A DNA stretch of 64,000 nucleotides from Sternotherus odoratus (Eukaryota; Chordata; Testudines; Kinosternidae), in assembly GCA_032164245.1 (NCBI GenBank), contig JAVMKO010000003.1:71804390-71868389 (forward strand). Direction: 5' to 3'. Positions 1-10,990 of this stretch are shown in pieces. Under the pieces are notes generated by a model that was not told the origin of the DNA, did no database searches, and saw only the letters and a list, made by a program, of their open reading frames with translations. Position 1 is the stretch's first letter; every line of letters starts with the position of its first letter. Position numbers and translations under genes: made by a program.

Positions 1-150
1 TACAGTCCCCCAGTCCTAAGAGTTACAAGCAGCATCTAAAACACCAAAACATTCCTGGCCCTGTTCAAAGAAAATCAGAAGCAAAAGGATACTCCTAGAA
101 ATGAGCTCAGCAAACCCTGGGTTACTGCACAGCACTATGTCCATGCTTAC

Positions 151-211
151 CTTGAACTTCAGCACCATAAGCCTCCTCTGCACAGCTGCAGCCAAACTTA
201 CAGGAAACTCT
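151..211 (-). CDS. ROS1: ROS1 coding exon 5
   Basis: This 61-bp exon encodes RVSCKFGCSCAEEAYGAEVQ plus one base (phase 1). It lines up with RESCEVGCSSAEGAYEEEVLE in mammalian ROS1. The acceptor is TGTCTTATGCAG, the donor CAAG|GTAAGC. It is the last ROS1 exon visible; intron 5 runs off the left edge. Confidence 0.87.
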
Positions 212-2790
212 CTGCATAAGACATAGAGCTTGCCAGTTAGTTTTGTTTCAATGGGATGTCTTGTTAGAAGCATCCAGACACAATTCTAATACACAGGAAT
301 ATTACAAAAGTAGTTATATTCATTCTAAAACATGGGCACCTTAGGCTCATTCCAAAAATCTATTGGCATCAATGGCAGTCTTTCCATTGACTTCAATGGG
401 CATTGGATCAGGCTCTATCTTCCCTATATTGCTCATTTTGCTGAAATGCACAAATCTGGAGACACTTCCTGCTCACTTTACACATTTAAGATTTCAGTGC
501 GGATACCTGAGGAAGGGAAGCAGAATATGGCCCATTTAACGTACTATTGACGAGAAGCCCTGAGCACTGAGCCCAGCCCTTCTTCCTCCACCTATTTCCC
601 ACAAATGCTCCCTGCTCTTGTTCAATAAGCTGTATTGGAAGATTTTTTAAAAAAACATCAAGCATCTAACTTCTTGTTATTATTTATCTGTTATAGTTCT
701 ATCTACAGGTCTTAACCGCCCCCAGAGCCCCAGTGCAGCCCACGCTGAACATATCCATAGTAAGAAGAGAGTCCCTGCCCCAGAGAGCTTACTATCTAAA
801 TAGAGAAGACAGACAAAGGACATCTCCCTAGCTCTGTATTACAGCTCCATTGAACTGAGACACAAAGGGTAAAATTTTCTAAAGCACCCAAATGACTGAC
901 AATCCTACGCCTACTTTTAAAAGGGACATAGCAGCCTGAGTCTCACTGAAAGTCAATAACCAAATAAGCAATGACTCCAGCTTGCCTTTCTGGCTGCTAC
1001 TCAGGAATGAGGGGCTCAGGCTGTTAGGGGCAGGTTTTATATACACCCCCCACAGGTGTGCAGGGACCAATGGCTTACCTGAGCCCCACCGGCCTGCCCA
1101 TCAATTCAGTTGATGCCGTTCCCTCCCGGTCCCCAGAGGAGGGGAACCCTTAAAGGAGCTACTATCCTGTTTTTTATGCCAGTACAGACAAAGCTCCCAC
1201 ACAGTGAGAATGCATTTACTTTGCTGTATTTTATTTAGGGTCATTTACACTGCAACATTGTCTGGCCTACAAAAGCTGAAGAAGATAAGATGCCCCAGCT
1301 TTATAATCTCTGTTCATACAGCAAACAACTAACGAGTAATAATTAACTTTTGGGTCGTTAAGGTGACGCATTATATTAGGTGGCATTTTTTGTCTCGGTA
1401 ACGTTCAATGAGTCTACTGTACACACTTCCTGCAGCTCTCTCTGAAACTGATAAGAGAAAATTGACCTATCGGAAAGTAGACGTTTATTTCCCAAGTTCA
1501 TGCATTAAAGAAGTGCTCTTTGTGTTTTAATGTTATTAGCAACGCGCAAAGTTTCCAAGAGATACATCTCGGTCAAGAAAAGGCAAACAGTACAAATACC
1601 AGTAGTCATGCAACTGTGTAGCACTAGGACAGTGTTGAATTGGGTGACCAGATGTTCCATTTTTAAAGGGACAGTCCCGTATTTAAGCCCTCCTGTAGGT
1701 GTCCAGACTTTTTTCTTTAGAAACAGGCAAATTGTCTTGTATTTTCTGTCTCCCTCAACAATACTTGCAGGTCTTGCTATGGGCCGGATCCCTGCTTGCC
1801 AGCCACCCACACACCATCAGTACTGGCTGCTCCCCCTGTTAGTCTGCCCCCGCTGCATGCCGGCTCACGGCCAAAAGGGCTACGCCCTCCCCCATACCAT
1901 TTCCGGCCAGTGCTGGCTGTGCACTGTAAGCTGCACTGGCTGGTGCGTGCAGGCAGGTGCCAGGCGGCAGCCAGTTACATGTCACCTCTGCTGCCTACCC
2001 ATCAGCTCTTTACATGCCCCCCCTCTTGTTGTCCTCTCCCTGCTTTGCCCTTTCACCTCCACCCCTGCTGATCCTCCATACCCCACTCCCCTCCACCCCC
2101 CCAGTGGAGAACCAGCCCTTGGTCGGAGACTGAGCTCATCAATAGCCTGGCTGGCAGGCTCATTCCTTCCGCTTATTCACGTTGAGTAGTACCTTATTCC
2201 ATTAGTGTTCCCACTAACTTTAATGGGACTATTCTTGGGAAAGGGTACTATTCAACAGCTGAAGGAATATTGCATTGTTTGTTTATCGGCATTTTCTATG
2301 GCACTCATCACAGCCGTATCTGAGCAACTCACATACGTCAATGGAGAAGCCTCATGATATCCCTGTGAGAAACAGAGCTATTACCCCATTTTGCAGAAGG
2401 AACACTGAAGCCCACAGAGATTAATACGTTATCCAAAAATCACACAGGAAGTCTGTGACATAGTCAAGAACAGAACTCAGCCCCAAGCCAGTCATTAGCC
2501 ACCAGGCCATCTTTTCTCCTTCACAGGCTTAAAAATAAAGAAAATCTATATCCTTGTTTGAGAACCTCATCCATACACATCTACATTCAAGCTTCACTTC
2601 TAGACCAATGTACACTGTGCATATTATGTTTTTTACAAGAATACAGTGATGTAATGCCACAGGGTTTGCACAACACAATCAGACACTTGGATTTAAAATT
2701 TTGGGTATCTAAGTTGTGTTTCATTCTGCTCTGTGAACTGATGTTATCATTTTAGACTGTTTATTCTGGTCTTATTGGCATTTAACTTAC
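212..2790 (-). other. ROS1 intron 4
   Basis: The intron is 2.6 kb with no coding signal. At about 650-830 there is a fragment of an old LINE 3' end (CCCAGAGCCCCAGTGCA ... TCCCTGCCCCAGAGAGCTTA). At 1638-1720 a sequence starting GGGTGACCAGATGTTCC resembles one end of an hAT-like element. A C-rich stretch fills 1760-2110. At about 2345-2515 there is an antisense MIR-like CORE-SINE (CCCATTTTGCAGAAGG ... CACACAGGAAGTCTGTG). Confidence 0.6.
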
Positions 2791-2817
2791 CTCACATGCT
2801 CTGATGTAGGTCTGATT
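2791..2817 (-). CDS. ROS1: ROS1 coding exon 4, 27-bp microexon
   Basis: The 27-bp exon encodes NQTYIRACE. It has a strong polypyrimidine tract and acceptor (TTTGCTTCTCTACAG) and a good donor (GAG|GTAAGTT). It is phase 0 on both sides, so it can be included or skipped without changing frame. It matches a nine-residue NDTY..CE segment that I remember from some mammalian ROS1 isoforms, but I cannot check this. Confidence 0.75.
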
Positions 2818-3560
2818 CTGTAGAGAAGCAAACAAAAAGAGACATGCTTAGCAGGTATATAGTCCTTCAATAGCCCAATATTCCAGATAAGTATCAACTC
2901 ATCAGACATTTTACGCACAGAGAGTACTCCGCAAAAGCTGTGACAAATAGCTGAAAAGAAGAAAATCCAAATTCAAAACCGAAAGGCCAACATTTGAATT
3001 ACGCCAAGTCTGACTGGGCTCCAGATTTCTTAAGAAAAGGAACCCAGTTCCTCTCAGAGAGAAAGTGACTTCAAGCTTTTCCCCTGACAACTGCCCCAGA
3101 CCCTGTTCTAGTTCTTGTCCAGATACTATTGGTTAACAGCAGGAAACATGGTGATAACATGTACTGTAAAGACAGGGGCAACAGGTCCCGGTGCAGAAAG
3201 GTGTTGAACACTGACAATTTAACAGACTGAAAACCCAAAGGGGAGTTTAATTTTCATTGAATGTTAGTGTTCTCTATTCCAACCACACTGCAGCAGACAT
3301 AATGCAGGTTTGTGTTGTGAAGGTACCACCATGCCAAGAACTAGCGATTCCCAAGTTAATGTACTCTGTTTCAAAGACTTCTGAACTAATAATATGATGT
3401 TACATATTCCAATAAGAAACATATCAATGTACTGGGAAAACAAATTATGGCTATTACATTTGTTATTATAAAAAGACTGGTTTGGTAGAATACTTTTGGA
3501 TAATTTATCAGACAAAATCAAAGCATAGGAAGTGGAACCATGACTAATAACAGTACTTAC
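2818..3560 (-). other. ROS1 intron 3, no feature recognised
   Basis: A 743-bp intron in which I recognise no repeat or gene. Confidence 0.6.
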
Positions 3561-3620
3561 ACATTGCAGTGGGCAACTTTTTTGTACTGTTGCATTCCAA
3601 AATTGACATCCCTGCATGCA
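3561..3620 (-). CDS. ROS1: ROS1 coding exon 3, QGCQFWN cysteine motif
   Basis: The 60-bp exon (20 codons, phase 0/0) encodes CMQGCQFWNATVQKSCPLQC, which closely resembles the CIQGCHFWN...KNCALKC segment of mammalian ROS1, including all four cysteines. The acceptor is CTGTCTTTCTTGCAG and the donor TGT|GTAAGTACT. This is the strongest single anchor for calling ROS1. Confidence 0.92.
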
Positions 3621-3684
3621 CTGCAAGAAAGACAGTGAATAGTTAGTATTTTAAAAGAGTTGCAGTTAGACAAACAACGAGGAA

Positions 3685-3855
3685 GTGATTAGGATGCTAA
3701 CCTGGGAAACATAGGGTCAATTTCTTGCTCTGCCACAGACTTCCAATATTACCTTGGGCAAACATAGACTTTCTATGCTTCAATTCCCCCATGTGTAAAA
3801 TGGTGTAACAGTACTTCTCTATCTCATGAAGATAAATATGTTAAAAATTTTGAGA
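3685..3855 (+). repeat. MIR SINE, sense orientation, in ROS1 intron 2
   Basis: The order of motifs is that of MIR: GGATGCTAACCTGGGA, then CTTGCTCTGCCACAGACTT, ACCTTGGGCAAA, CAATTCCCCCATGTGTAAAA and a TTTTGAGATGCTTC tail. It is diverged, as expected for this ancient amniote SINE. Confidence 0.7.
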
Positions 3856-3914
3856 TGCTTCAACAATGGGGCCTAGTTAGACAGATAAAACTCCTGAAAC
3901 GTTCCCCCAAAAAG

Positions 3915-3975
3915 TAATAAATGAATGAATGAATAAATGAATAAATGAATGAATGAATAAATGAATGAATAAACA
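3915..3975 (+). repeat. (AATG/AATA)n simple repeat
   Basis: About 60 bases of alternating AATG and AATA tetramers. Confidence 0.9.
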
Positions 3976-5126
3976 TAGAAGTTTGTGTGAATGATCCACA
4001 CAGCCACTTCTAGACAGAACCTTGGCACAGCCATCCTGACTGAGGGTACTGTAATGGCTGGTGTGCAACTTCATCATTTTGGTCTAGACTGCAGCTTCAC
4101 ACTCAGTCCTGAGAGAGGGATTTTACCTGCTGCAAAGCTCCAGGAACAAAGCAAAAAATGAATTTTGGCCAAGGGAGCCCCAGTTTCTCTCTTGCTCCAG
4201 GAAGTTAATTAATTAACGCACCCCCATCGTAAAGCTCTTTCCTTGATCTGGCCAGGGTGAAGCAAGTGGTCCTTTCAAGTCTACTCCTGACTCGCTGATA
4301 GAGAGAAGGAACAAATTTGCCATAAACAGCCCAAAACATTCAAAAATGGACCCTCCAAAAATCATGAAATCGGCTTAACATCATGAGATTTTAAAAAATA
4401 ATAATAAATGTTAGATTTTTTATTTATCTTCTGGTTTTGAAATTGTGTAAATTACATTTCAATCTTTTCTCTGCTTCCAAGAGATCTACAAACTTCCTTT
4501 AAAAAAAAAAAAGTTGAAATTCTCTCACAATTACCTGACTCCAAGAGCTGGGGCTTTATGAAAAACACCAAAATCACAAATCATAAGAAAATCATGATAT
4601 TGACAACTCTCAGTCTGAGTACAGACACATCGGCAAGTAAGGGTGCAGCGCTGTACAGCCAAGTAAACATTTGTGACAATCTAGCTTTCCATATTCAGAT
4701 GACAGACACACACACCCAAACTCCAGCTGAGGCCACTTGCAGAGAAACTGTAATTCACTAAAGATTATAAGTAATATTGATGATTGAATCCTCCATGCAC
4801 CCAGCAAATAAGTGAGAACGAGCCTTCAAGAGGCCTGTGTCTATCAAGATGAACTGTGTTAGAGATACAAGATCTCTAAGGGAACCTCTCCTGAAGGCTG
4901 CTGCTCCTTCCAAAAATTACCCTATCAAAAGTTTGTGTTAACCTGTAGACATCTCCAGTATAAACCCAAACATTTATAGCTCTATAGAAGTCTAACATAA
5001 CATCTTTAAAACAGTATTTTCAGTTTCCTCCCTGTCAAATTTATGAGAAAATAAAGTGAGTGTGTTATTTTAAATGTACTAGACTACCCAAAATGCAATA
5101 GTAACAATTATGTGCCTCTCATGGGT

Positions 5127-5610
5127 AGGGTGACCATACATCCCATTTTGGCCAGGATAGTCCCCTTTTTAAGTTCTGTGCCGGTGGTCTTGAGTTCTTT
5201 GACAAAAATGGGTCCCATTTGCTCTTGGAAACTGATCAATTAGCAAGAGCAAATGAACAAATGGGCTCAGTTTACAAACAAAAAGTCAGGCATGACCCGA
5301 AGCAGGGCATGGAGAACCCTTGTGGGGGGTCCTCACATGTGAGGCGCCAGGCAGCGGGGCTCGGAGGGTCAGCAGGGCTCAGTGTCCAGAAGCATGGAGT
5401 TTGGGCACTCAACCTCTGGCCCAGCCCAGCCATCATCAGCATAGGGCAGCATGGAGCTTGGGGAGGAGACAGGGCTCAGGCTCTCATCGTCACCCTGGGC
5501 AGCATGGAGCTTGGGGAGAAGTCCTCCATGCATCCTGCTAGAGGGGCAAAGGGAAGCTTGGGCAAGCCCCGGGCCATCCCATTTGTACTGTAGAAAATAC
5601 GGTCTCCCTA
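5127..5610. repeat. Repeat starting like an hAT end (AGGGTGACCATAC)
   Basis: The start at 5127 (AGGGTGACCATACATCCC) resembles the AGGGTGACCAGAC terminus common in turtle DNA transposons. The interior is GC-rich and holds a repeated AGCATGGAGCTTGGGGA motif (5450-5465 and 5503-5518). The 3' end is not clear. Confidence 0.4.
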
Positions 5611-5959
5611 CCCATGGGAGCACTGATTCTGATGGGGATCCAAATGATCTCAAATCATGATTTCTTCATTCTGAATTTTGCAGACTCAGAGTTGAAATAG
5701 GAGTCTGCCTAGAGACCTATGCTCCACAATGGCAAATTCACTTTTTAAAAAATAACACCCGTCTCTTTAATAATATGGGTCAAATTCAGGCCTGCAGTAA
5801 TTAGATGCAACTCCTCTGCAATCAATGGAGATGCATCCACTTACGTCAAGTCTTAATATGATCCACCATGCTGGCAAAGCTATAACCAGATAATGTGACA
5901 ATTGCACCCTAGTTATCTCTACAGCAATAACATAAGTAACAATGCAAACCATTACTCAC

Positions 5960-6010
5960 AGCTACACTGATGTCACTAAGATTGCAAGCATTAATGCCAA
6001 GCTCTCCTTC
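5960..6010 (-). CDS. ROS1: ROS1 coding exon 2
   Basis: This 51-bp exon, phase 0 on both sides, encodes EGELGINACNLSDISVA. The acceptor is TTTCATTTACAG and the donor GCT|GTGAGT. Its position, length and the LG..NLS pattern match the short second segment of mammalian ROS1 between the signal peptide and the QGC.FWN motif. It is moderately conserved, so confidence is a little below that of exon 3. Confidence 0.8.
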
Positions 6011-6254
6011 CTGTAAATGAAAAAAATATATGTGAGTTTAGATATTCAGTACTTCCTCTACTAAAAAAAAATAGCAAAATAGAGCATTTTCCTTCTTTCC
6101 TTCAATTTTTTTCCACCTCACATGAAACTTTTAAAATTAATGCTGAAATGACAGTTGCTTCTTACTTGCTTGAGAATAATCGAAGAGAATCATTAGGACA
6201 TGGAAGTTGGTGGAGTCAGCTGGAGTCAATTAAGTTATCTCAAGGGGGAATTTG

Positions 6255-7200
6255 GCCCTTTGCCTCCTGATTCATAGATTCTAAGGCCAAAAGGAAATAC
6301 TATGTTCATCCAGTCTGACTTCCTGTAGGCCACTGAGCTTCCCTAAAATAATTCCTTTTGAACTGCTGCATATCTTTTACAGTGCTACTCAAAGTCATGG
6401 TCCGTGGACCAATGCCCGTCCGCGAGCCATCGGCTGCAAGTCCACGGCGAATTTCCAAGAAAGAAAGAAAGAAAGAAAGAAAGAAGAGTATAATTTAAAA
6501 ATTGCACCAGAATTCCACCAAGAATAATTATCAGTCAAATAATAGTCATTTTATACTATCCGCACAGACGCACAGCCTTTCAGTCAGTCTTTAATGTATT
6601 TAAATGGGAACATCTCCACAAGTACGCTACACTTAGTATGCACACTCCCATTCCAATTAATACAGTGAAGAATGTTAGTTTTTCTGATCTGATGTGCTAC
6701 GTGCCTATGCGAATACAATGATAATATGGCACAAATATGGTACCAGTTCCTGGCACACTGGAAAAAAAATTGCCATCAGTTTGAGCAGCACTGTTTTAAA
6801 AGACCATCCAGTCTTGACTTAAAAATTGCTAGTGATGGAGAATCCACCATGACACTCAGTAAATTGTTCCACTGGTTAATTACCTTCACTGTTAACATTT
6901 GATGCCTTATTTCCTGTCTGAATTTGTCTAGCTTCAACTTTCAGCTATTAGGTCTTGCTATACCATTGTCTGCTAAATCGAAGATCCCATTATCAAATTC
7001 TTATTCCCTATGTAGGTATTTATCGACTGTGATTAACCTTGTCTTTGCTAAATTACATAGATTGAGTGTCTATAAGGAATGGTTTCCAGTCCTTTAATCA
7101 TTCTTGTGATTCTTCTCTGAGCAATCTCCAATTTATTCTGATTTACTGAAACAATAATAAATGCTTCATAAACAAACCTGGAATACAAATGGCACAAGTC
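6255..7200 (-). mobile_element. CR1-lineage LINE 3' fragment, interrupted by an hAT-like element
   Basis: The plus strand reads TCATAGATTCTAAGGCCAAAAGG, then CATCCAGTCTGACTTCCTGT, and after the interruption CCATCCAGTCTTGACTTAAAAATTG ... GAATCCACCATGACAC and further reverse-complement CR1 text. The CR1 is therefore on the minus strand. The insertion occupies about 6381-6797. Confidence 0.7.
6381..6797. mobile_element. hAT-like nonautonomous element nested in the CR1 fragment
   Basis: It begins ACAGTGCTACTCAAAGT and ends GTTTGAGCAGCACTGT, imperfect terminal inverted repeats. It contains a GAAA tetramer run (6460-6485). I could not place a clean 8-bp target duplication. Confidence 0.6.
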
Positions 7201-8797
7201 CAACTGGGTCTGACCTCCAAAATGTATGTTACAGATTTTCTTTCTTTAAATTAAGTGCTTTTCCTCTGGCCTCCTTCCGAAATGGCAATACCTAACAACA
7301 TGTCAATTGATTCTCTTCTGATACCAAAAGTGCCTCGGAACTGTGGTTCCTATTCCCAGTGCACCGTTTGAAGTGTGCAAGACCAGGCACCTCTTCAGAA
7401 GTGCAAATGATTCTGGGATACATGTAACCAGCTTTGAGTAGCTGAATGTAGAGTCATTGGACTTGATCCTACAAATGCTTATGGCATGTGCTGAACTCTA
7501 AGCATGGGACTATTTTCATGAGAGAAGTTGAACATGCAGGAGCATTTTCAGGATAAGAGGCATATAGTGTGATGATAGTTAAGAACCCATCTGATGTAAA
7601 ACAGTCCCACAGCAGGTATGATCACACAGATACCTTTTGGATGGGGAAATGGCAGCTTTGAACTGTACTGATCTTCAGACCAGCTTTTTCTCATTTCAGT
7701 CCCTATCACAATATTTTTAAGTGGCATATAGGATATGAATACCACATGTTTGGCTTTTAAAGAAGAGTACTATGAAGAGTGACATGAGAGCATTTCTCAT
7801 TAAGACTTTATTTAAAAATTAGTCAAAGAATCCTTGTTAGGGATATTATTACATCCTAAGCTTGAGCAGGAAAGATGAGTAACCCTTTCACTGCTGTCAG
7901 GGCTCTTTTATGTATCAGAAACAGGTTTTAAAGACTGGCCATTTTAATAAGATCATGTAGCTGGTACATCCATCCTGTACACTTCATATTCATAATCAGT
8001 ATGTTTTTCAGTACTAACAGAGCTAATTAGCCAGAAGACACACAAAGTCATTTCTACAGAGCACAAGTACATGGTCTTCTAGACAACATCAGTCGACATA
8101 CTAAGCCAAATAAAAATGAAATTTGAAGCATAACTATTGATCAGGTTTCAGTAAGAGTTTGGGCTTATCATCTTTATGCATCAAGAGAAGGAAAACAAAT
8201 AAATTCCACTTCACTACCCAAAGGAACACCACGAAAACATAAGATTAATGATATAACAACCCACTCTTCTACTTAAAGGGACATCAGCAACTTGAAAGCT
8301 AGACAGTTTTAGATACCACATCTGCACTTAAGTCCCCTGCCAATTGTTGTGATTTTACAATTACACTTTCCTATTTTTAAAATGTTTTGTTCTTCCATAT
8401 TGCTGTCTGAAAGACACATATGAATAGAAGGGTATACTGACTAGTTAATTTTACAGAGAAAACTGTAGATTAGACAGTCTCTTACAAAAATCAAAAAATA
8501 GCTTTTGTTATTTGTTTTTTTTTCCTGTAATCTCTTCCAGTTACAGAAATGTCAGATGTCATTGTAACAGATGGGAAATAAAATTCAGATAGAGTATGAT
8601 TAACTGATTTTCCCCTTTAATAAGTACGATATCTATTTTTCCATTTTAAAATTGAGTTTGCAAACCTCATTTCAGCCCCCAGTTTTGCCCACATAGGTTC
8701 TCTACATACAATTTCAAATAAAGTGGTTTGCATTAGAAAATGCTAATTGTAGTAACAACCATCATACAGCTAAGTATAATTTTTTTCCAAAACTTAC
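7201..8797 (-). other. ROS1 intron 1, right part, nothing recognised
   Basis: AT-rich unique-looking sequence up to exon 1. I see no exon or repeat that I can name. Confidence 0.5.
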
Positions 8798-8920
8798 CAG
8801 GCCGCCCGTACATAAATTCTGACAATTAATCAAGAAAGTACAATATACTGTAGAAATCCATATGCAGTAAACAGAAAGAAGACTAACTATCTTAGGCTTC
8901 CACAGGTTAATGTTCCTCAT
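8798..8920 (-). CDS. ROS1: ROS1 coding exon 1: start codon and signal peptide
   Basis: The exon is 41 codons long, starts with MRNINLWKPK and continues into a hydrophobic stretch ending near VYCTF, a typical signal peptide, then NCQNLCTGGL. The ATG at 8920-8918 was chosen because its N-terminus lines up with mammalian ROS1 (MKNI.. start, CLWISVVQC-like core). The open frame upstream has no further in-frame ATG, only a TTG. The donor is CTG|GTAAGT, with the last exon base at 8798, phase 0. A short uORF ends on this start codon (see 8917-8940). Confidence 0.88.
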
Positions 8921-8940
8921 AGCTTGAACAACAGTTTCAT
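8917..8940 (-). promoter_or_regulatory. Seven-codon uORF whose stop overlaps the ROS1 start (ATGA)
   Basis: An ATG at 8940 opens a seven-codon frame that ends with TGA at 8919-8917. The stop shares two bases with the ROS1 ATG (8920-8918). ATGA overlaps of this kind can permit termination-reinitiation. Whether it is transcribed depends on the unknown start site of the mRNA. Confidence 0.45.
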
Positions 8941-9045
8941 CTGGCAATCTGCAACTTTTCTTGTTTCCGTCTCATAGATTCCTTGGATTCTAGATGCCAG
9001 ATAGAAAACTGCATTTCAACGTTGTAAGTGTTAGTAAAATCCTTG

Positions 9046-9051
9046 TTTATA
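9046..9051 (-). promoter_or_regulatory. Possible TATA box upstream of ROS1
   Basis: The minus strand reads ATTATAAACAAG here, about 126 bases upstream of the ROS1 ATG. If used, transcription would begin roughly 30 bases downstream and the 5' UTR would be about 100 bases and include the uORF. The ROS1 start region is AT-rich and has no CpG island, consistent with a tissue-restricted TATA promoter. Position only; no experimental support. Confidence 0.3.
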
Positions 9052-9462
9052 ATCCATCCATGCTAGGACTTCGGGGCTTCCTGGATCACTTGTCCTGAAA
9101 TTGCACAACATCTATTTAATAGTTTCTTATTAAATCACTCAGACAAAGGTGCCGACTGATGAAAGGTCACATGACTCCTTATCACTGAAGTGAAAAGAAA
9201 ACTAAGTGGAGTGATCTTATCCTGGTATTATGGTGAATGAGGAAGAACGTAAGAGAAAGATTGGAGCCCTGTTTGTATTTTCTCTTATGAGAAACATTTA
9301 ATCACTGTTTTAAAAATAGCTTCAGGTAACACAGCTGTGCAGATTGGTATGGTGGAAAATAACTTTCTTAAAACATCTTTAACAAATAGTCCACACTGGC
9401 CAACACAACTATGTTAGCTGAGCTTGTTTTTTAATAACTGTTTCCAAATATGGTACATGGGC
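9052..9462. other. Intergenic, nothing recognised
   Basis: Between the possible ROS1 TATA box and the hAT element at 9471 I see no feature. Confidence 0.5.
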
Positions 9463-9470
9463 CACATAAG

Positions 9471-10210
9471 TAGGGCCCTACCAAATTCACGGCCGTGAAA
9501 AACGCATCACGAACCATGAAATCTGGTCTCCCCCCGTGAAATCTGGTCTTTTGTGTGCTTTTACCCTACACTATACAGATTTCATGGGGGAAGACCAGTG
9601 TTTCTCAAACTGGTGGTCCTGACCCATTAAAGGGTAGTAAAGGTCAGGTGGTTATTTCTGGGAGGGAGCGGTACTGACACCCTTATTTCTGCACTGCCTT
9701 CAGAGCTATGTGGTTGGAGAGCGGGACTATAGGCTAGGCACCCAGCTTGAAGGCAGCACCCCACAAGTAAGGGTGGCAATACCATACCATGCCATCCTCA
9801 GTTCTGCACCGCTGCCTTCAGAGCTGGGCAACCGGAGAGTGGTGGCTGCTGGCTGAGGGCCCAGCTCTGAGGGCAGCAGCACAGAATTAAGGGTGGCAAT
9901 TCCCACATCATGCATCCTTCCTTCTGTGCTGCTGTTAGTGGTGGCTCTGCCTTCAGAGCTGGGCTCCCAGCTAGCAGCTGCTGCTCTCCATCTGCCCAGC
10001 TCTGAAGGCAGCATCATTGCTAGCAGCAGCAGAGAAGTAAGGGTTGCACTACTGCTACCTCACAATAATCTTGTGACCCTCCCCAACTCCTTTTTGGGAC
10101 CGCCTATAATTACAATGCCGTGAAACTTCAGAATTCATGAAATGTAAGATTTTTCAAATCCTACTACCATGAAATTGACCAAAATGGACCATGAATTTGG
10201 TAGGGCCGTA
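9471..10210. mobile_element. hAT-type DNA transposon with exact 8-bp target duplication
   Basis: The ends are TAGGGCCCTACCAAATTCAC (9471-9490) and ATGAATTTGGTAGGGCCGTA (10191-10210), inverted repeats with two differences. The flanks carry a perfect 8-bp duplication CACATAAG (9463-9470 and 10211-10218), the hAT signature. The interior has tandem GC-rich blocks built around GCCTTCAGAGCTGGG and its reverse complement, and no intact transposase. Confidence 0.9.
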
Positions 10211-10218
10211 CACATAAG

Positions 10219-10830
10219 GCCCTACCAGGCATCTGGTTTTCGACTGGAATACCCAGTCAAAAAGGAATCCTGGTGGCTGCTGACCAGGCTGTCGAAAGTC
10301 CGGTCGGTGGTGCAGCGGGGGCCCGGGGCTAAAGCAGGCTCCCTTCCTGCCCTGGCTCTGCGCAGCTCATGGTTGGGCCACCAGGTCCCTGCAGCCCCTA
10401 GATGCCTGGGCAGCCAGGGAGGCGCCACGTGCTGACCCCGCCCCAAGGGAGGCTCCGCAGTTCCCACTGGCTGGGAACCACAACCAATGGGAGCTTCAGG
10501 GACAGCGTGCAGAGCCTCCCTGGTGTTTCAAGCATTTAAGGGTTGCAGAGACCTGGCAGCCGCTTCCTGGGAGCCACAGTAAGCACCACCAGGACCCAGC
10601 ACCCCAAATCCACAAAGGGATACAAGCAGGGGCACGCGTCCAGTAATTGGCAGGAGCACAGAACTTCTCCAGGCTCACAGGGTGTAGTGGGAAGAGCGAG
10701 CTCCCCTGTGGCCATGACAGGGGCACAGAATGTGCCCCTCCAAAAGCAGCCACATTTAAATTCCTGCACATTCCTGCCCTCGGGAGTTGGTGCATAGGTA
10801 CCCACCAGTGTCTAAGTTCAGGAGAAAAAA
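10219..10830. repeat. GC-rich interspersed repeat
   Basis: The text (for example CTGGTTTTCGACTGGAATACC and GAAAGTCCGGTCGGTGGTGC) looks like a nonautonomous element that I recall from turtle genomes, and it is GC-rich against an AT-rich background. Termini are not defined. Several overlapping open frames here are by-products of base composition. Confidence 0.45.
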
Positions 10831-10889
10831 TGTAAGGCCATAATATAGGGGGTTTTTTTGTTTGTTTTCTAGGGTGATTCTTATATACT

Positions 10890-10990
10890 AATGAATTATT
10901 ATTTATTATTTGTATTGTGATAGCACCTAGGAATCCCAGTCATGGATGTGTGCCCCATTATGTTAGGTGCTGTACAAACAGAAAACAATG
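10890..10990 (+). repeat. Old LINE/SINE 3' fragment, sense
   Basis: Motifs TTATTTGTATTGTGATAGCACCTAGGAATCCCAGTCATGG and GTTAGGTGCTGTACAAACA belong to an ancient amniote LINE/CORE-SINE 3' family. The same text occurs inverted at 11269-11345. Confidence 0.55.

Larger units (their letters stand above)
1..8920 (-). other. ROS1: ROS1 gene, 5' part (five coding exons, 3' part outside window)
   Basis: ROS1 encodes a very large single-pass receptor tyrosine kinase of the plasma membrane with fibronectin III and beta-propeller repeats outside the cell. Only the N-terminal 107 codons are in this window. I reconstructed them on the minus strand by pairing splice sites: exons 8920-8798, 6010-5960, 3620-3561, 2817-2791 and 211-151. 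All have AG acceptors and GTAAG/GTGAG donors, and phases are 0,0,0,0 and then 1. The joined product starts with a short basic stretch and hydrophobic signal peptide, followed by a cysteine-rich segment that resembles mammalian ROS1 (for example QGCQFWNATVQKSC and SCKFGCSCAEEAYGAEV). No kinase exon is present. The gene is divergent from DCBLD1, about 16.8 kb between the two start codons. Identification rests on remembered family sequence, not a database search. Confidence 0.88.

Noticed and set aside
1530..2189. 219-residue open frame on the plus strand
   Set aside because: It is Cys/Pro-rich, low in complexity, starts in AT-rich sequence, lies inside ROS1 intron 4 on the other strand, and matches no family I know. 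It is explained by a C-rich repeat stretch.
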